NCBI RefSeq assembly: GCF_004343195.1
Contig: NZ_SMCR01000002.1
Coordinates: forward strand, 280,433-344,432
Direction: 5' to 3'
Source of the DNA: Biostraticola tofi
GTDB lineage: Bacteria > Pseudomonadota > Gammaproteobacteria > Enterobacterales > Enterobacteriaceae
Length of the DNA: 64,000 nucleotides
The notes beneath the pieces were generated by a model. That model did not search any database and had not been told where the DNA came from. It worked only from the letters and a program-made list of their open reading frames with translations. The position numbers and the translations under genes were made by a program. Position 1 is the first letter of the stretch. The number at the start of each line of letters is the position of its first letter. Positions 39,576 to 48,547 of the stretch are shown here, piece after piece.

Positions 39576-39745
39576 CTGCGATATTGGCACTCAGACCTGT
39601 CTCTTCAGGCCGCGGACTGTGACGTAAAGGGGGGCGGTATTTTGCTGTGGCAATGCCTGCGCCGCGCTGAATACGTAACCTTTAGGTGCCAATTTCCAGA
39701 GAACGGGATAGGGCGACGAAAAAATCAAATACCGTGAAAGCAAAA

Positions 39746-39765
39746 AACCAGCCCTGAGGCTGGTT
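39746..39765 (-). terminator. Intrinsic terminator, minus strand
   Basis: AACCAGCC-CTGA-GGCTGGTT is a perfect eight-base stem. On the minus strand it is followed by TTTTTT, so it would end leftward transcripts from the island. In the other direction the T-run is weak. Confidence 0.75.
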
Positions 39766-39777
39766 GCTTTAATTCAT

Positions 39778-39802
39778 GGTGCCTCGACTCGGCATCAAAT
39801 CC
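39778..39802. repeat. Degenerate copy of tRNA-Phe 3' end, candidate attachment site
   Basis: About 20 of 25 bases match the tRNA-Phe 3' end at 45704-45728 in the same orientation (shared TGGTGCC and GACTCGG blocks). With a P4-type integrase remnant beside the intact tRNA, this could be the other boundary of an old island. The mismatches also allow chance similarity or a decayed tRNA gene. Confidence 0.4.
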
Positions 39803-40492
39803 GCGATTAATGTAGTATTTATAAATGTTTTAATCTTAATCGCATGGAGCAAAGCCCCGGCTAAAGCCCCATGGCAATCCGCTGCGGTTTTGTGATTGGT
39901 AACACAACGTAAAAGCAGTTTAATATCAACCAGTTATCTAATCTATGTATTTAATTAAAAAAATTGGTACTATTTTCGAGATGTTGTCACACGGAAGTTG
40001 AGATAATTAAATATTATGGCTCAATTTACTCACTTTGAGTCCGGGCTTCTGAATCCAAGTTTCAGCGTACGGCTCATGGCCATAGCCTCTGCAATCTGGC
40101 CATCATAATCAAGATGCGTTATTATTTATTGATAATAAATAGGATTATATGTAATAAGGGATGATCGGCGCGGTTGTAGAAAGATCACATTTGATGAAAT
40201 ATTCAAATTAAAATATTGTGATTTAATTCATCCGAGGTGAAAATGAATAATTTCGTTAACGGGTTTAAATTTAACCGGAACTTTGGTAATGATACTCGCG
40301 GGGGCCAGCCCCAGTAAATGGGTTAAATGAATGAATTCTACGACATCCAGCTACGTTCACCGTTTTCAACTGTGGCCATAAATTACTGGGGACGATCTAG
40401 CGCCTGCGCCAAAATTTCCTGCGTGATCTCTTTCTCAGTGCGAGCCTAACGAAGCCGGTAGCTGTCAACGAAGTTGACACATTTATTCGTTT

Positions 40493-40700
40493 TTACGCTG
40501 TGAATTTAAGCCCGGTATCTGGCTTGTCCGGATTCAACATTACTACCTCGACTCGTTGCCATTGACGGCATGACATTGCCCACCGTTCCAGTCGGGTTTT
40601 TCTGGTCGATTCATATAACGCTTTTCGTTTTGCCAGCAGGTTTATATCTTCTCCCTGGTGCCGCTGTTCCGGCGTGACATAATTCCTTACGGGCCAGTTC
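40493..40700 (-). mobile_element. IS3-family transposase C-terminal remnant
   Basis: The minus frame ending at TAA 40493-40495 reads RNYVTPEQRHQGEDINLLAKR, then KTRLERWAMSCRQWQ and VVMLNPDK. This is the characteristic C-terminus of IS3-family OrfB. Upstream sequence breaks in stops, so only the end of the transposase remains. Confidence 0.7.
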
Positions 40701-41537
40701 CCGTTTCAGCCCTGAGCCTATTTGTGCGACTAGCGGGTATCGGTTTGTAGCGTCTGGAGAGAATTCTGTTCCTACTGGGCTATTTGTTCTGGATAAAGCT
40801 CTTTGCGACGGCAGTATTCGCTCAGTTCGGCTTAACTGAGTGTGGCGGTTTCAACGATAGATTCTCTGGCCAGAGTTCTGACCATCCCGATCTTGGTTAT
40901 CTATTTATTTATTACTACAAGCCGGCAATGCCGGCTTTTTCAATGGTGCGCCGGGCATGGCTGGAATGTCCACGATCCTGGGCGTAGTTCACGTAAACAC
41001 AGGAAATGTCCACAGTTGTGGGGCCGTCCAGATCCAATGCGTGGCGGTACATGTTTATAAGATGTAATTTAAATAATGCCAATTTCATTATTTTTCAAAA
41101 CGTTTTAAAAGGTAATTGTTTTTACTCATGACGAGTATATCTCGGCAATGGGCGGTTTTATGTTCCGGCGTCGAATAACTTAAAAAAACAATGCCCGCGT
41201 ATCTGTAATAATATTATGGATAATGCCGAAACTGCCGCCATGCTGACTTAGTGTAATATAGTTAACAAAATCAACTGGGCATCCTGGCCGTTATGAAAAT
41301 TATGGGATCACTTTTCGGAATTATATTCTCCGAAAGCTATTTTGAAATTGTTGATTATATTTAAACCAAAAAAAAAGCTTGGTAATTTTTCCTATGTTTT
41401 CAGATAACTATATAAATTTCAGATAAAACAGATAATTTTTATATAAAAAAACCATAACGACTGCTTTTAAATAAAAAAACCAAGTTATTAAATATCAACG
41501 CTACGATTTTTTATGACAATTGAGAATAAGGAAATAG
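40701..41537. other. Gene-poor AT-rich spacer
   Basis: I see no convincing gene. A perfect hairpin lies at 40919-40940. The short frames here lack good ribosome sites and family sequence. Base composition is strikingly A/T-rich from about 41060 to 41540. Confidence 0.5.
40919..40940 (+). terminator. Intrinsic terminator, plus strand
   Basis: AAGCCGGCA and TGCCGGCTT form a nine-base stem around one A, followed by a T-run. No intact gene precedes it, so it may be a leftover of a lost gene. Confidence 0.7.
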
Positions 41538-41630
41538 ATGATGAAATCGAACTTGGGAAAGATCGCTGAGGTGAAAGAAGGAATTAATGGAAAAGACGTT
41601 TTTTTTCTGAAAATAGAAGAAACCTTTTAA
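41538..41630 (+). CDS. Candidate 30-residue small protein
   Basis: The ATG pair at 41538/41541 follows AAGGAAATAG. The frame begins [15 protein letters not shown], is rich in Lys and Glu and ends in a Phe. It precedes the allantoinase pseudogene. It may be a remnant of a longer gene, a small real peptide or chance. No family is recognised. Confidence 0.25.
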   Translation: MMKSNLGKIAEVKEGINGKDVFFLKIEETF

Positions 41631-41724
41631 AGGACATTACCGGTATAGCGGCAATAGGGGATCGCCACCCATTCCCGTATCAGCCAGTGAGGCGAAGAGT
41701 CGCGCCGCCTTGCCCGCCCGTCAG

Positions 41725-43103
41725 GCAGGAATTCGTAATTACGATGCGATCATTGCTAATGGCTTAGTTATTTTAGAACAGGGTGAAGTGCTTACTGACG
41801 TCGCCATTAAAAACGGCAAAATTGCCGCAATAGGCTCGGCATTAAGGGGGGCTGAACACGTGATTGATGCAACGGGTCTGGTGGTAAGCCCTGGAATGGT
41901 AGATGCGCACGTCCATATAAATGAACCCGGGGGCGGTATTCGCAAGGACTGGGAAGGGTATGTTACCGGAACCAGGGCATGCGCTAAAGGAGGTGTCACC
42001 ACTATCATAGCAATGCCATTGAATCAATTGCCTGCCACAGTCGATAAAAACATGTTGGAAATTAAATATGCTGCTGGAGTAGGGAAATTAGTCATTGATG
42101 CAGCATCTCATGGTGGCTTAGTTCCATATAATTAGACAATAATGGAATCCAAGAGCAGAGCGACTGTGGGGTTGTCGGATACAAATGCTTTATGGCAACT
42201 TGCGGAGATTCTTCCATCAAAGGTGATTTTCTGAACGTTGATGATTATCCCCTTTATGCAGGCATGCGACAAATAGCCAAAACAGGCAGGGTTTTGATGA
42301 TTCATGCTGAGAACGCCGCAATTACAGAACGTTTAGCGCAAATTGCTTATGAAAAAGGCTATGTATCTTTAAAATCCTCTATAAGCCACTCATCCGGTTT
42401 TCGCAGAAGTTGAAGCCATTCGACGTGCAGTTTTGTTTGTGAAGATAACCGGCTGTCCAATTAATTTTTGCCATATTTCGAGTCCTGAAGCCGTAGAAGA
42501 AGTGATAAAAGCGCGCGGGGAAGGGCTTAACATTACCTGTGAAACCTGTAATCATATTTGTATTTTGTTACGGATGAGTTAGATGAGATTGGTCCGTTAG
42601 CAAAATGCTCACCGCCTATTCGCGACAAAAAGGCGCAGGATGGTTTATGGCGGCATGTGCTAGCCGGCAATATAAACGTTATTACTACCGATTATTCACC
42701 TTGTCCGGCAACACTGAAAAACAAAAACAATGCGTTTGACGCCTGGGGCGGTATTGCGGGGTTACAAAATGACGTTGATATTTTTTTTGATGAAAGCGTA
42801 CAAAAACGGGGTATGCCATTGACACAATTTTCCAGACTCATCGCAATAAACCCTGCCGACCGCTTTGCTTTGCATACAAAAGGCAGAATTGCGATTGGCA
42901 AGGATGCCGACTTTACTTTTATCCTGCCGAACTCGCCCTATACCCTTAGAGCGGAGGAATTGGAATACAGGGATAAAATCAGCGCTTATGTCGGTCGGAA
43001 GATCGGCGCCCGGATTGTTCGGGCCATTTTACTGGGTGAAACGATTTACAGCCTGGAAAATGGCCTAACCGGCGCATTCCCTGGCCGTTATATCAAGGTG
43101 TGA
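41725..43103 (+). pseudogene. allB: Allantoinase pseudogene with at least three frameshifts
   Basis: Segments in three frames together cover allantoinase: [18 protein letters not shown] and [16 protein letters not shown] (first part), CGVVGYKCFMATCGD (second), VEAIRRAVLFVKITG with CHISSPEAVEEV (third), and AKCSPPIRD, WGGIAGLQNDVD, HTKGRIAIGKDADF (last part). Frames break near 42132, 42395 and 42558. The start codon is not clear; the first recognisable residues follow an ATT at about 41731. It hydrolysed allantoin in purine catabolism when intact. No other allantoin genes are near. Confidence 0.9.
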
Positions 43104-43117
43104 CCAAAAGAAGCTCG

Positions 43118-43294
43118 GATACCAAGGTATGGCAGCAAACAAGCCTTCGCCAGCGGTGGTGCTGCCGGAGCCAGAAGGATTACCCTGATGGTGAGCACAC
43201 TGAAGTTCCAAACCATCTCGATCGACATTACGCAGTAACGGAATCGGATCGGATTTGGTGCGGCGAAGTGACTTATATCTTGACCGGTATTTGA
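43118..43294 (+). mobile_element. IS3-family transposase OrfB fragment
   Basis: The region around PNHLDRHYAVTESDRIWCGE and VTYILTG (43208-43291) is the start of the IS3-family catalytic domain with its first DDE Asp replaced by Glu in WCGEVTYI. The N-terminal portion is out of frame and the catalytic rest is missing. A following frame to 43412 ending RTTMLYGNVT is not identified. Confidence 0.7.
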
Positions 43295-43519
43295 TGGCGA
43301 CTTCGATAAACTCAACTTAATTGCCGGTGACACTGTTCCGGTACAGGGTCAGCGCGATTCGTTTTTACCGGCAGTTTACCGAACCACTATGCTCTACGGC
43401 AATGTGACATGACTAATTAAACTTGATTTCTTAAGAAATTTATATAATAAATGTGGTGTGAAAAAGCTATTAAAAAAATAGTTAAAATTCATCCTTAACT
43501 GCTAGCATTATAAATTAAT

Positions 43520-43801
43520 ATGAGATTAATAATGGTTTTTAACATACATACTCCTTTAACTTATGTGCTTATTGCTAGTTTTTTTTACATAAGAAAACAT
43601 GGTTTCAATAATAATATTTTTTATACATTAATATTTCTTCCCTGGTTAACAAATTCATGTTTTTTGTTATGGGGGAATGGTGTGGAATTTGGTAATATTT
43701 CCGAAGAAGAAATCTTAAGTTTTTCTTATTCCTCATTAGTAAGTATGTTTGTCGGAATAATTATTTACTTAACTTATCGGTTAATCAAAAAAAGGAATTA
43801 A
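43520..43801 (+). CDS. Small membrane protein, candidate bacteriocin immunity protein
   Basis: A 93-residue hydrophobic protein with about three membrane segments (PLTYVLIASFFYI, FYTLIFLPWLTNSCFLLW, LVSMFVGIIIYLTYRLI) and a basic KKRN tail. It is AT-rich compared with neighbours, suggesting transfer. Its TAA is followed directly by the ATG of a Gly/Ala-rich small peptide gene. Immunity genes of class II microcins are often small membrane proteins placed just before the microcin gene. No family was recognised by sequence. Confidence 0.55.
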   Translation: MRLIMVFNIHTPLTYVLIASFFYIRKHGFNNNIFYTLIFLPWLTNSCFLLWGNGVEFGNISEEEILSFSYSSLVSMFVGIIIYLTYRLIKKRN

Positions 43802-44094
43802 ATGTTGAATTGTCCAAATCCAGAGCCTGACAATAAGCAATTGGCTATTGCTATAGGACGCGAAATGGCGGTCGGGGCAGCAGTCGGGGCAAAAACGGGG
43901 GGAGTATCCGGTGCATTTGTTGGTGCCGGAATTGCTGGAGTGCAAATGTCGCATTTGGACTGATAGATCACGGTCCTGTTAATGTTCCTATGCCTCACGT
44001 TCCCATGCAGCCTTCTCACATCGGGCAACGCGGGACTAATCACGGTGCGATTCCACAGTTACCAATGGGACCTTCGTGGACAAGGCATAATTAA
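43802..44094 (+). pseudogene. Microcin-V-like Gly/Ala-rich small peptide gene with one-base frameshift
   Basis: The uninterrupted frame 43802-43963 encodes 53 residues; AAGGA stands six bases before the ATG. It has a glycine-zipper stretch (AVGAAVGAKTGGVSGAFVGA, about 24-43) after LAIAIG. One missing base near 43941 would join an open frame ANVAFGLIDHGPVNVPMPH continuing to TAA 44092-44094 and ending GPSWTRHN, about 97 residues in total. Layout and composition recall colicin V (which has AMAIG and a Gly/Ala stretch followed by a Pro-rich tail), but there is no double-glycine leader. It may be a broken bacteriocin or a short active form. Confidence 0.45.
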
Positions 44095-44181
44095 TTATAA
44101 GCCGCCTAGTGAATAAATAATTCCCGGGCGCGTACCCGGCTTAGAAACCGATTAAGTTGTCTGCGCTTTCTGACAGGGTAG

Positions 44182-44211
44182 TTGACACCCCATACTAAAA
44201 TCCCAATGGGG
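44182..44211. promoter_or_regulatory. Candidate higBA promoter-operator
   Basis: TTGACA at 44182-44187 is a perfect -35 hexamer. It is followed by the inverted repeat CCCCAT (44188-44193) / ATGGGG (44206-44211), a likely HigA operator covering the -10 area, just before the disrupted toxin start. Confidence 0.35.
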
Positions 44212-44284
44212 CAACGATGCTTGATATGAACGCTATTCACCGGAACGTAACGCTGAAGCTGCACGACGCTATCCGAATGACGCT

Positions 44285-44536
44285 TTGGCATTAGATGCGA
44301 CATATAGAGTGTTGCACTCGGAACGGTTTACTACACCCGAACATCTCAAGGCACAGTTTGGAAGTCTGGACAGATTCAAGTACAGACAAAAATGGTGGGT
44401 CATTGATATCGGTGGCAATAACCTACGATTGATAGCTTATATCAAGTTTGAAACAAAGAATGTTTTCATTAAGCACATCGTGACCCATAAAGAGTACGAC
44501 AAGCTGACTGATTATTATCGGAGAAACCCAAAATGA
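44285..44536 (+). CDS. higB: HigB-type toxin, mRNA endonuclease, disrupted 5' end
   Basis: The frame encodes ALDATYRVLHSERF, FGSLDRFKYRQKWWVIDIGG, NNLRLIAYIKF and IVTHKEYDKLTDYY, the HigB core. Coding-like sequence continues upstream to 44225 (ARRYPNDALALD), but a TGA at 44222-44224 blocks it and no ATG is in that frame; the ATG at 44217 is out of frame. So only a TTG at 44285 is available, giving 83 residues and losing about 20. The toxin may be inactive. It overlaps higA by four bases (ATGA). Confidence 0.75.
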   Translation: MALDATYRVLHSERFTTPEHLKAQFGSLDRFKYRQKWWVIDIGGNNLRLIAYIKFETKNVFIKHIVTHKEYDKLTDYYRRNPK

Positions 44537-44970
44537 TCACATCGACTCACTATCAGGCTGCACTTAATGCGGCTGCGACATTGGTAAATGCCGTCTCTTT
44601 ACTTGGGGGGAGTGATAATCGGCATGACTACGAGCAGGCTCTCGAACTGGTAGAACGCTTAATCGATACGGATGACGAAAATCCATTGATTGACCTACTC
44701 GCAAAAAAAATTGCGGATTATGAAAATACCGCGCCGGAATACGCCGAATTTAATGCCCGTATTGCCGCGATACCCAAAGAACTGGCCGTACTGCGCACAC
44801 TGATGGATCAATATGGTTTAAATCAAACCAGCTTTAAAGACGAAATTGACGCTGGTTCATTGGTTAGTATGATACTCAAAGGTGAGCGTTCCCTAACGCT
44901 TGACCACATGAAAGCATTATCAAAGCGATTTGGCATTCCCGTTACCACCTTTCTTGAAGAAAACGTGTAA
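44533..44970 (+). CDS. higA: HigA-type antitoxin, XRE family
   Basis: A 145-residue antitoxin. The N-terminal helical part (to about residue 85) neutralises the toxin; the C-terminal Cro/CI helix-turn-helix (about 90-140) includes LMDQYGLNQTSFKDE, SMILKGERSLTLDHMKALSKRFG (two blocks) and IPVTTFLEE. Its ATG overlaps the higB TGA, so both are co-translated. It probably represses its own promoter. The stop is followed by a hairpin GCGGGCC-TCT-GGCCCGC at 45009-45025 inside the integrase remnant. Confidence 0.85.
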   Translation: MITSTHYQAALNAAATLVNAVSLLGGSDNRHDYEQALELVERLIDTDDENPLIDLLAKKIADYENTAPEYAEFNARIAAIPKELAVLRTLMDQYGLNQTSFKDEIDAGSLVSMILKGERSLTLDHMKALSKRFGIPVTTFLEENV

Positions 44971-44971
44971 G

Positions 44972-45544
44972 TCATAGCTGCGGTTTAACATGGCGGGGTA
45001 AGCGCCCCGCGGGCCTCTGGCCCGCCAGAAAAAAACCAACTGATGGCGCTGTAGTCCCTGCAACGTCATGCACGCCTTTATCGTCGATGGCCTTGATGAG
45101 CTGCGCCAGATGCCGTGTTTCGATTTCTGTGATGTCCATTTCACCAAGGTCAGGGAACGCGTAGCGTTTCAGGCAGGTAACGATTGTATCCGCGTGGCTT
45201 TCCGACCAGAGCCTGAGGCTGCTGGTGTGCCACGAGATTGCGATGTGTTTAAAGGTGCGGGTTTCGTCTACAGCGTTTTTTTCGGACTCACGGTACAGGG
45301 AAGGGCAGTTGCCCGATGCCAGCAGCTTGCGCGCGGCGTCGCGCTTTTCGCGAGCATCCGCCAGCGTCACCTGCGGATAGGCGCCTAAAGCCAGGAGGGA
45401 TTCTTTGCCGCCGAAGCTGTAGGGGAAATACCACAGACGCGAGCCGCTGGTGGATACCAGTAGATACAGACCGTGGGCATCGGTGATTTTGTAGGATTTT
45501 ACCAAGGTTTTTGCAGCGCGGATTTTACTGTCAGTCAGAGCCAT
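44972..45544 (-). pseudogene. int: P4-type tyrosine integrase, C-terminally truncated
   Basis: The N-terminal arm-binding part is clear: MALTDSKIRAAK, GLYLLVSTSGSRLWYFPYSF, LALGAYPQVTLADAREKRDAA (two blocks). The sequence loses similarity after AIDDKGVHDVAG (plus coordinate about 45060), and the catalytic Arg-His-Tyr domain is absent, so it cannot recombine. The start at 45544 has GGAGAG upstream. It lies just after the tRNA-Phe 3' end, the usual place of a P4-type island integrase. Its broken end abuts higA. Confidence 0.85.
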
Positions 45545-45703
45545 GTAAGGGTCTCTCCATTCATCGAACTGAATGACCCGCAATTTGACCCCACATTTTC
45601 CGGATACCTAGGGATAAATCAGAACGTATCGGAAAGGGTTTTTACGCTAACCTATCGAATTGAAGATATATAGGGATTCATAAGAAAGCATAAAAAAGAA
45701 TGG

Positions 45704-45779
45704 TGGTGCCCGGACTCGGAATCGAACCAAGGACACGGGGATTTTCAATCCCCTGCTCTACCGACTGAGCTATCCGGGC
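45704..45779 (-). tRNA. pheU: tRNA-Phe (GAA)
   Basis: The minus strand holds a 76-base cloverleaf starting GCCCGGATAGCTCAGTCGG, anticodon loop TTGAAAA with GAA anticodon, TTCGATTC T-arm and encoded CCA. It appears identical to E. coli tRNA-Phe. It is a common island insertion site; a truncated integrase lies on its 3' side. Confidence 0.97.
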
Positions 45780-45885
45780 AACGGGCCGCATTAAACCGTA
45801 TTGGCCGCTTTTCGTCAATGGATTTATCAGAGATTTATGATAAACCTCGCCTGATTGCTGGCTTTTCAGGCAAATTGGCGGTTAT

Positions 45886-46461
45886 TTAACTCAATGCCCC
45901 ATTTTTACGGCATAGCGCCAGACGCAGAATATCTTCAGCCAGGCGGCGGGCTACAGCGACATCCTGTAGCTGATGCTTGACTAAAAGCTTGCTTAAACAC
46001 CCTTCCAGCACCAGTTCCATCTGCTGGGCCACCATGGTGGGATCATCAGCCTCAAGCTCGGTCAGCAGATCGCGGGTATAGGTGAGCGAGGCCTGTTTTT
46101 GCTGCTCGGCCAACTGATGGATCGGATGGCCGGTGTCAGGATAAAAGCTGCAGGCGGCGACAAACAAGCAGCCGGGGTAGCGCTGCTGGCGAACCTGATG
46201 ATCCAGCACCTGATAACGCGCCAGGAGTTTTTGCTGGGTATCAAGGCTCTCATCTTTCAACAACAGTCCGCGCCAGTTATCCACCTGATCGGCATGATAA
46301 CGCAGGCAATCGTGGAGCAGGGCCTCGCGGTCTGGCCAAAACGCCTGTAATTGCGCTATCGGCAGGGACAGTTCTTCTGCAAGCATCTCCAGTGACACAA
46401 GGGTAAAACCTTTTATTTCTAAAAGGTTCAACGCATGATCCAGTATATCTTCGCGTTGCAC
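45886..46461 (-). CDS. yjdC: TetR-family regulator, YjdC
   Basis: A 191-residue TetR protein with helix-turn-helix around EMLAEELSLPIAQLQAFW (about 24-41) and a C-terminal domain with the paired RYPGCLFVAACSFYPDTG region typical of YjdC. It sits between tRNA-Phe and dsbD as in E. coli. It is proposed to regulate stress or dsbD-linked genes. Its start is 42 bp downstream of the dsbD stop on the same strand. Confidence 0.88.
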   Translation of the reverse strand: MQREDILDHALNLLEIKGFTLVSLEMLAEELSLPIAQLQAFWPDREALLHDCLRYHADQVDNWRGLLLKDESLDTQQKLLARYQVLDHQVRQQRYPGCLFVAACSFYPDTGHPIHQLAEQQKQASLTYTRDLLTELEADDPTMVAQQMELVLEGCLSKLLVKHQLQDVAVARRLAEDILRLALCRKNGALS

Positions 46462-46502
46462 GTAAGCCTCCTAATTGATAGCGCGTTAAGCTCTAGTGTC
46501 GT

Positions 46503-48215
46503 TTAACCGGCGATATTGTGCAAATGGCTTTGGAAATCCCGTGCCTGCATAAAGCCGGTCACTCTGGAGCCTGGGATCTCATGGCCCTGGTCGTCAAAGA
46601 ACAGCAGGGTTGGCAATCCCATCACCTTTAACTGGTTCAGCAGGGCTTTCTGGTCTGGCTGGTCTGCTGTTACATCAGCCTGCAGCAGAGTAAAACCGGC
46701 CAGTTCCTGCTTAACCGCCGGGTCGGTAAAGGTATATTTTTCGAATTCCTTGCAGGCCACGCACCAGTCGGCATACAGATCCAGCATCGCCGGTTTGCCG
46801 GGAGATGCGGCCAAGGCTCGATTAATATCCGCCACCGAAACCACTCGGGCAAACACCGGGCCCTGGGCCGCCGGGGCCCCAGCAGTTGACCCGTTCGAGC
46901 CGAAGGCCCAGTCCTGCAGCGGGCGCGCCGCCACGATCATCATCAGCAGCAGCACCATCGCCACCACCCGATTGCCGCGATAGCGGGCATCCCGTCCAGC
47001 CAGCAGCGCCCATCCCAGGAAACTCACCGCCAGCAGACTCCACAGCCGGGAGCCCCATTCATCTCCCAATACTCGCTCCAGTAAAAATACCGGCAACGCC
47101 AGGATCACAAAACCAAAGCCTTCCTTGACCCGCTGCATCCAGGGACCGGATCTTGGCAACAGCCGATGACCGAACAGGGCGAACACCACCAGCGGGATGC
47201 CCATGCCGAGGGCATACAGATACAACGTCAGGCCACCGGTGAGCAAGTTACCGCTCTGGGCGATATACAGTAAAATAGCGCTAAGGGGGGCGGTGGTGCA
47301 GGGCGAGCAGAAAAGCCCGGCCAGGGCGCCCATAGCAAAAACACCGGCCAACGCGCCAGGCTGTAGCTGGTTGCTCCAAAGCGTCAGCCGCGTCTGCACC
47401 GAAGAGGGTAACTGGAGGCTATAGGCGCCGAACATGGCTGCCGCCAGCAGCATAAACAGCACTGACAAGCCAATCAGGATGAAAGGCTGCTGCAATGCGG
47501 CCTGCAGTTGCAATCCGGCCGCCGCCACGGCAATGCCCAGTAAGGTATAGGTCACCGCCATGCCCTGGACGTAGACCATCGACAGCAGGAAAATCCGGCC
47601 TGAACTCAGCCTGCCGGCGCCATTACCGAGAATAATACCGGAAATAAGCGGATACATCGGCAACACGCAGGGGGTAAAGGCAATGCCGATACCGATAAGC
47701 AGCGCCCACAGCGGCGAAAAGGGCTGCTGAATATCCTTCACCGGCGCTAGCTGGACAGTGGGGGCGGCGGTAGTTTGCCGGGTGGCGTTGGCGACCACCG
47801 CGTTGAGCGGCACCTGCCGGGTTTCTGGGGGGTAGCAAAAGCCGGCCTCGGCACAACCTTGCCAGGTAACGCTTACCTGGGCATCCACGCCTGCCTGAGT
47901 GATCGGTATGGCCAACTGTAATGTCTGCCGATAAATCTGAGTCTCGCCAAAAAATTCATCTCGATGAAGCTGTCCGGCGGGCAGTTCAATCTCGCCGAGG
48001 GTGGCCGCTAAGGGCGTCAGCTTTATTTGCTGGCGGTAAAGGTAATAACCGGGACGAATCTGCCAAATGAGCTTAAGCACCGGGCCCTGCTGGTGAAAAT
48101 CAAAGCTGAAAGCCTGTTCGCTGCGAACGAAACCAGAGGCATTCTGATGGCCGAATAGGGAAGACTGCGCCGCCAGCGGCAGCATGCCGGCGGAAATAAT
48201 CACCAGCAACAGCAT
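46503..48215 (-). CDS. dsbD: DsbD, thiol:disulfide interchange protein
   Basis: A roughly 570-residue membrane protein with three modules: an N-terminal periplasmic domain with the Cys pair in [13 protein letters not shown], a transmembrane domain with conserved Cys in [14 protein letters not shown] and [13 protein letters not shown], and a C-terminal thioredoxin domain with WCVACKEF. It carries electrons from thioredoxin to DsbC and other periplasmic partners. The start at 48215 gives a signal-like helix ([17 protein letters not shown]). A longer frame to 48473, or a GTG near 48311 after GGAATCAC, would add a basic leader; the true start is uncertain. Confidence 0.9.
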   Translation of the reverse strand: MLLLVIISAGMLPLAAQSSLFGHQNASGFVRSEQAFSFDFHQQGPVLKLIWQIRPGYYLYRQQIKLTPLAATLGEIELPAGQLHRDEFFGETQIYRQTLQLAIPITQAGVDAQVSVTWQGCAEAGFCYPPETRQVPLNAVVANATRQTTAAPTVQLAPVKDIQQPFSPLWALLIGIGIAFTPCVLPMYPLISGIILGNGAGRLSSGRIFLLSMVYVQGMAVTYTLLGIAVAAAGLQLQAALQQPFILIGLSVLFMLLAAAMFGAYSLQLPSSVQTRLTLWSNQLQPGALAGVFAMGALAGLFCSPCTTAPLSAILLYIAQSGNLLTGGLTLYLYALGMGIPLVVFALFGHRLLPRSGPWMQRVKEGFGFVILALPVFLLERVLGDEWGSRLWSLLAVSFLGWALLAGRDARYRGNRVVAMVLLLMMIVAARPLQDWAFGSNGSTAGAPAAQGPVFARVVSVADINRALAASPGKPAMLDLYADWCVACKEFEKYTFTDPAVKQELAGFTLLQADVTADQPDQKALLNQLKVMGLPTLLFFDDQGHEIPGSRVTGFMQARDFQSHLHNIAG

Positions 48216-48547
48216 GCGCAGCCATCGCTGCAATGGACTCTGCAGCCGATATCGCCGGGTGGGCTCGCTGGCGGTGCGAGTGGGGGGGTAACAAAGCACT
48301 TTTTTCAACACGTGATTCCTGCGAAAGTCGGTAACACCTGGAGCGGCTCCATCCTGGTCTGGTGAGTATAAGGCCCGGGAGCGGGCAGGCCAATAAACAT
48401 CCGAGGTACAGTAAAACGGCGGCGCTGCTATCCAGTCATGGTTGATTGGATAAGCTGGCAATGGTTTAAACACCGAAGGACTGCAGGCGGATGCGAGTGC
48501 GCGGCACGGCAGGCCGTCGATGCCGCAGACCCGTGGTGAAGGATTAA
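48216..48547. other. Spacer where cutA and dcuA are missing
   Basis: In E. coli dcuA and cutA lie between aspA and dsbD. Here only about 330 bp remain. I found no convincing cutA or dcuA remnant in any frame. The minus frame into dsbD is open through most of it. Confidence 0.5.

Larger units (their letters stand above)
39576..40492. other. Spacer without a recognisable intact gene
   Basis: This stretch holds a minus-strand terminator (39746-39765), a mutated copy of a tRNA-Phe 3' end (39778-39802), AT-rich DNA and a perfect inverted repeat TGTCAAC-GAA-GTTGACA at 40463-40479. No long coding frame with family sequence is seen. It looks like a decayed mobile region. Confidence 0.5.

Noticed and set aside
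40784..41060. Short frames near 40.8-41.1 kb
   Set aside because: They have no ribosome sites or family sequence, and one spans the terminator hairpin at 40919-40940.
45009..45025. GCGGGCC-TCT-GGCCCGC hairpin as terminator of higBA
   Set aside because: The stem is perfect but no T-run follows in either direction; it may only be an island-junction palindrome.
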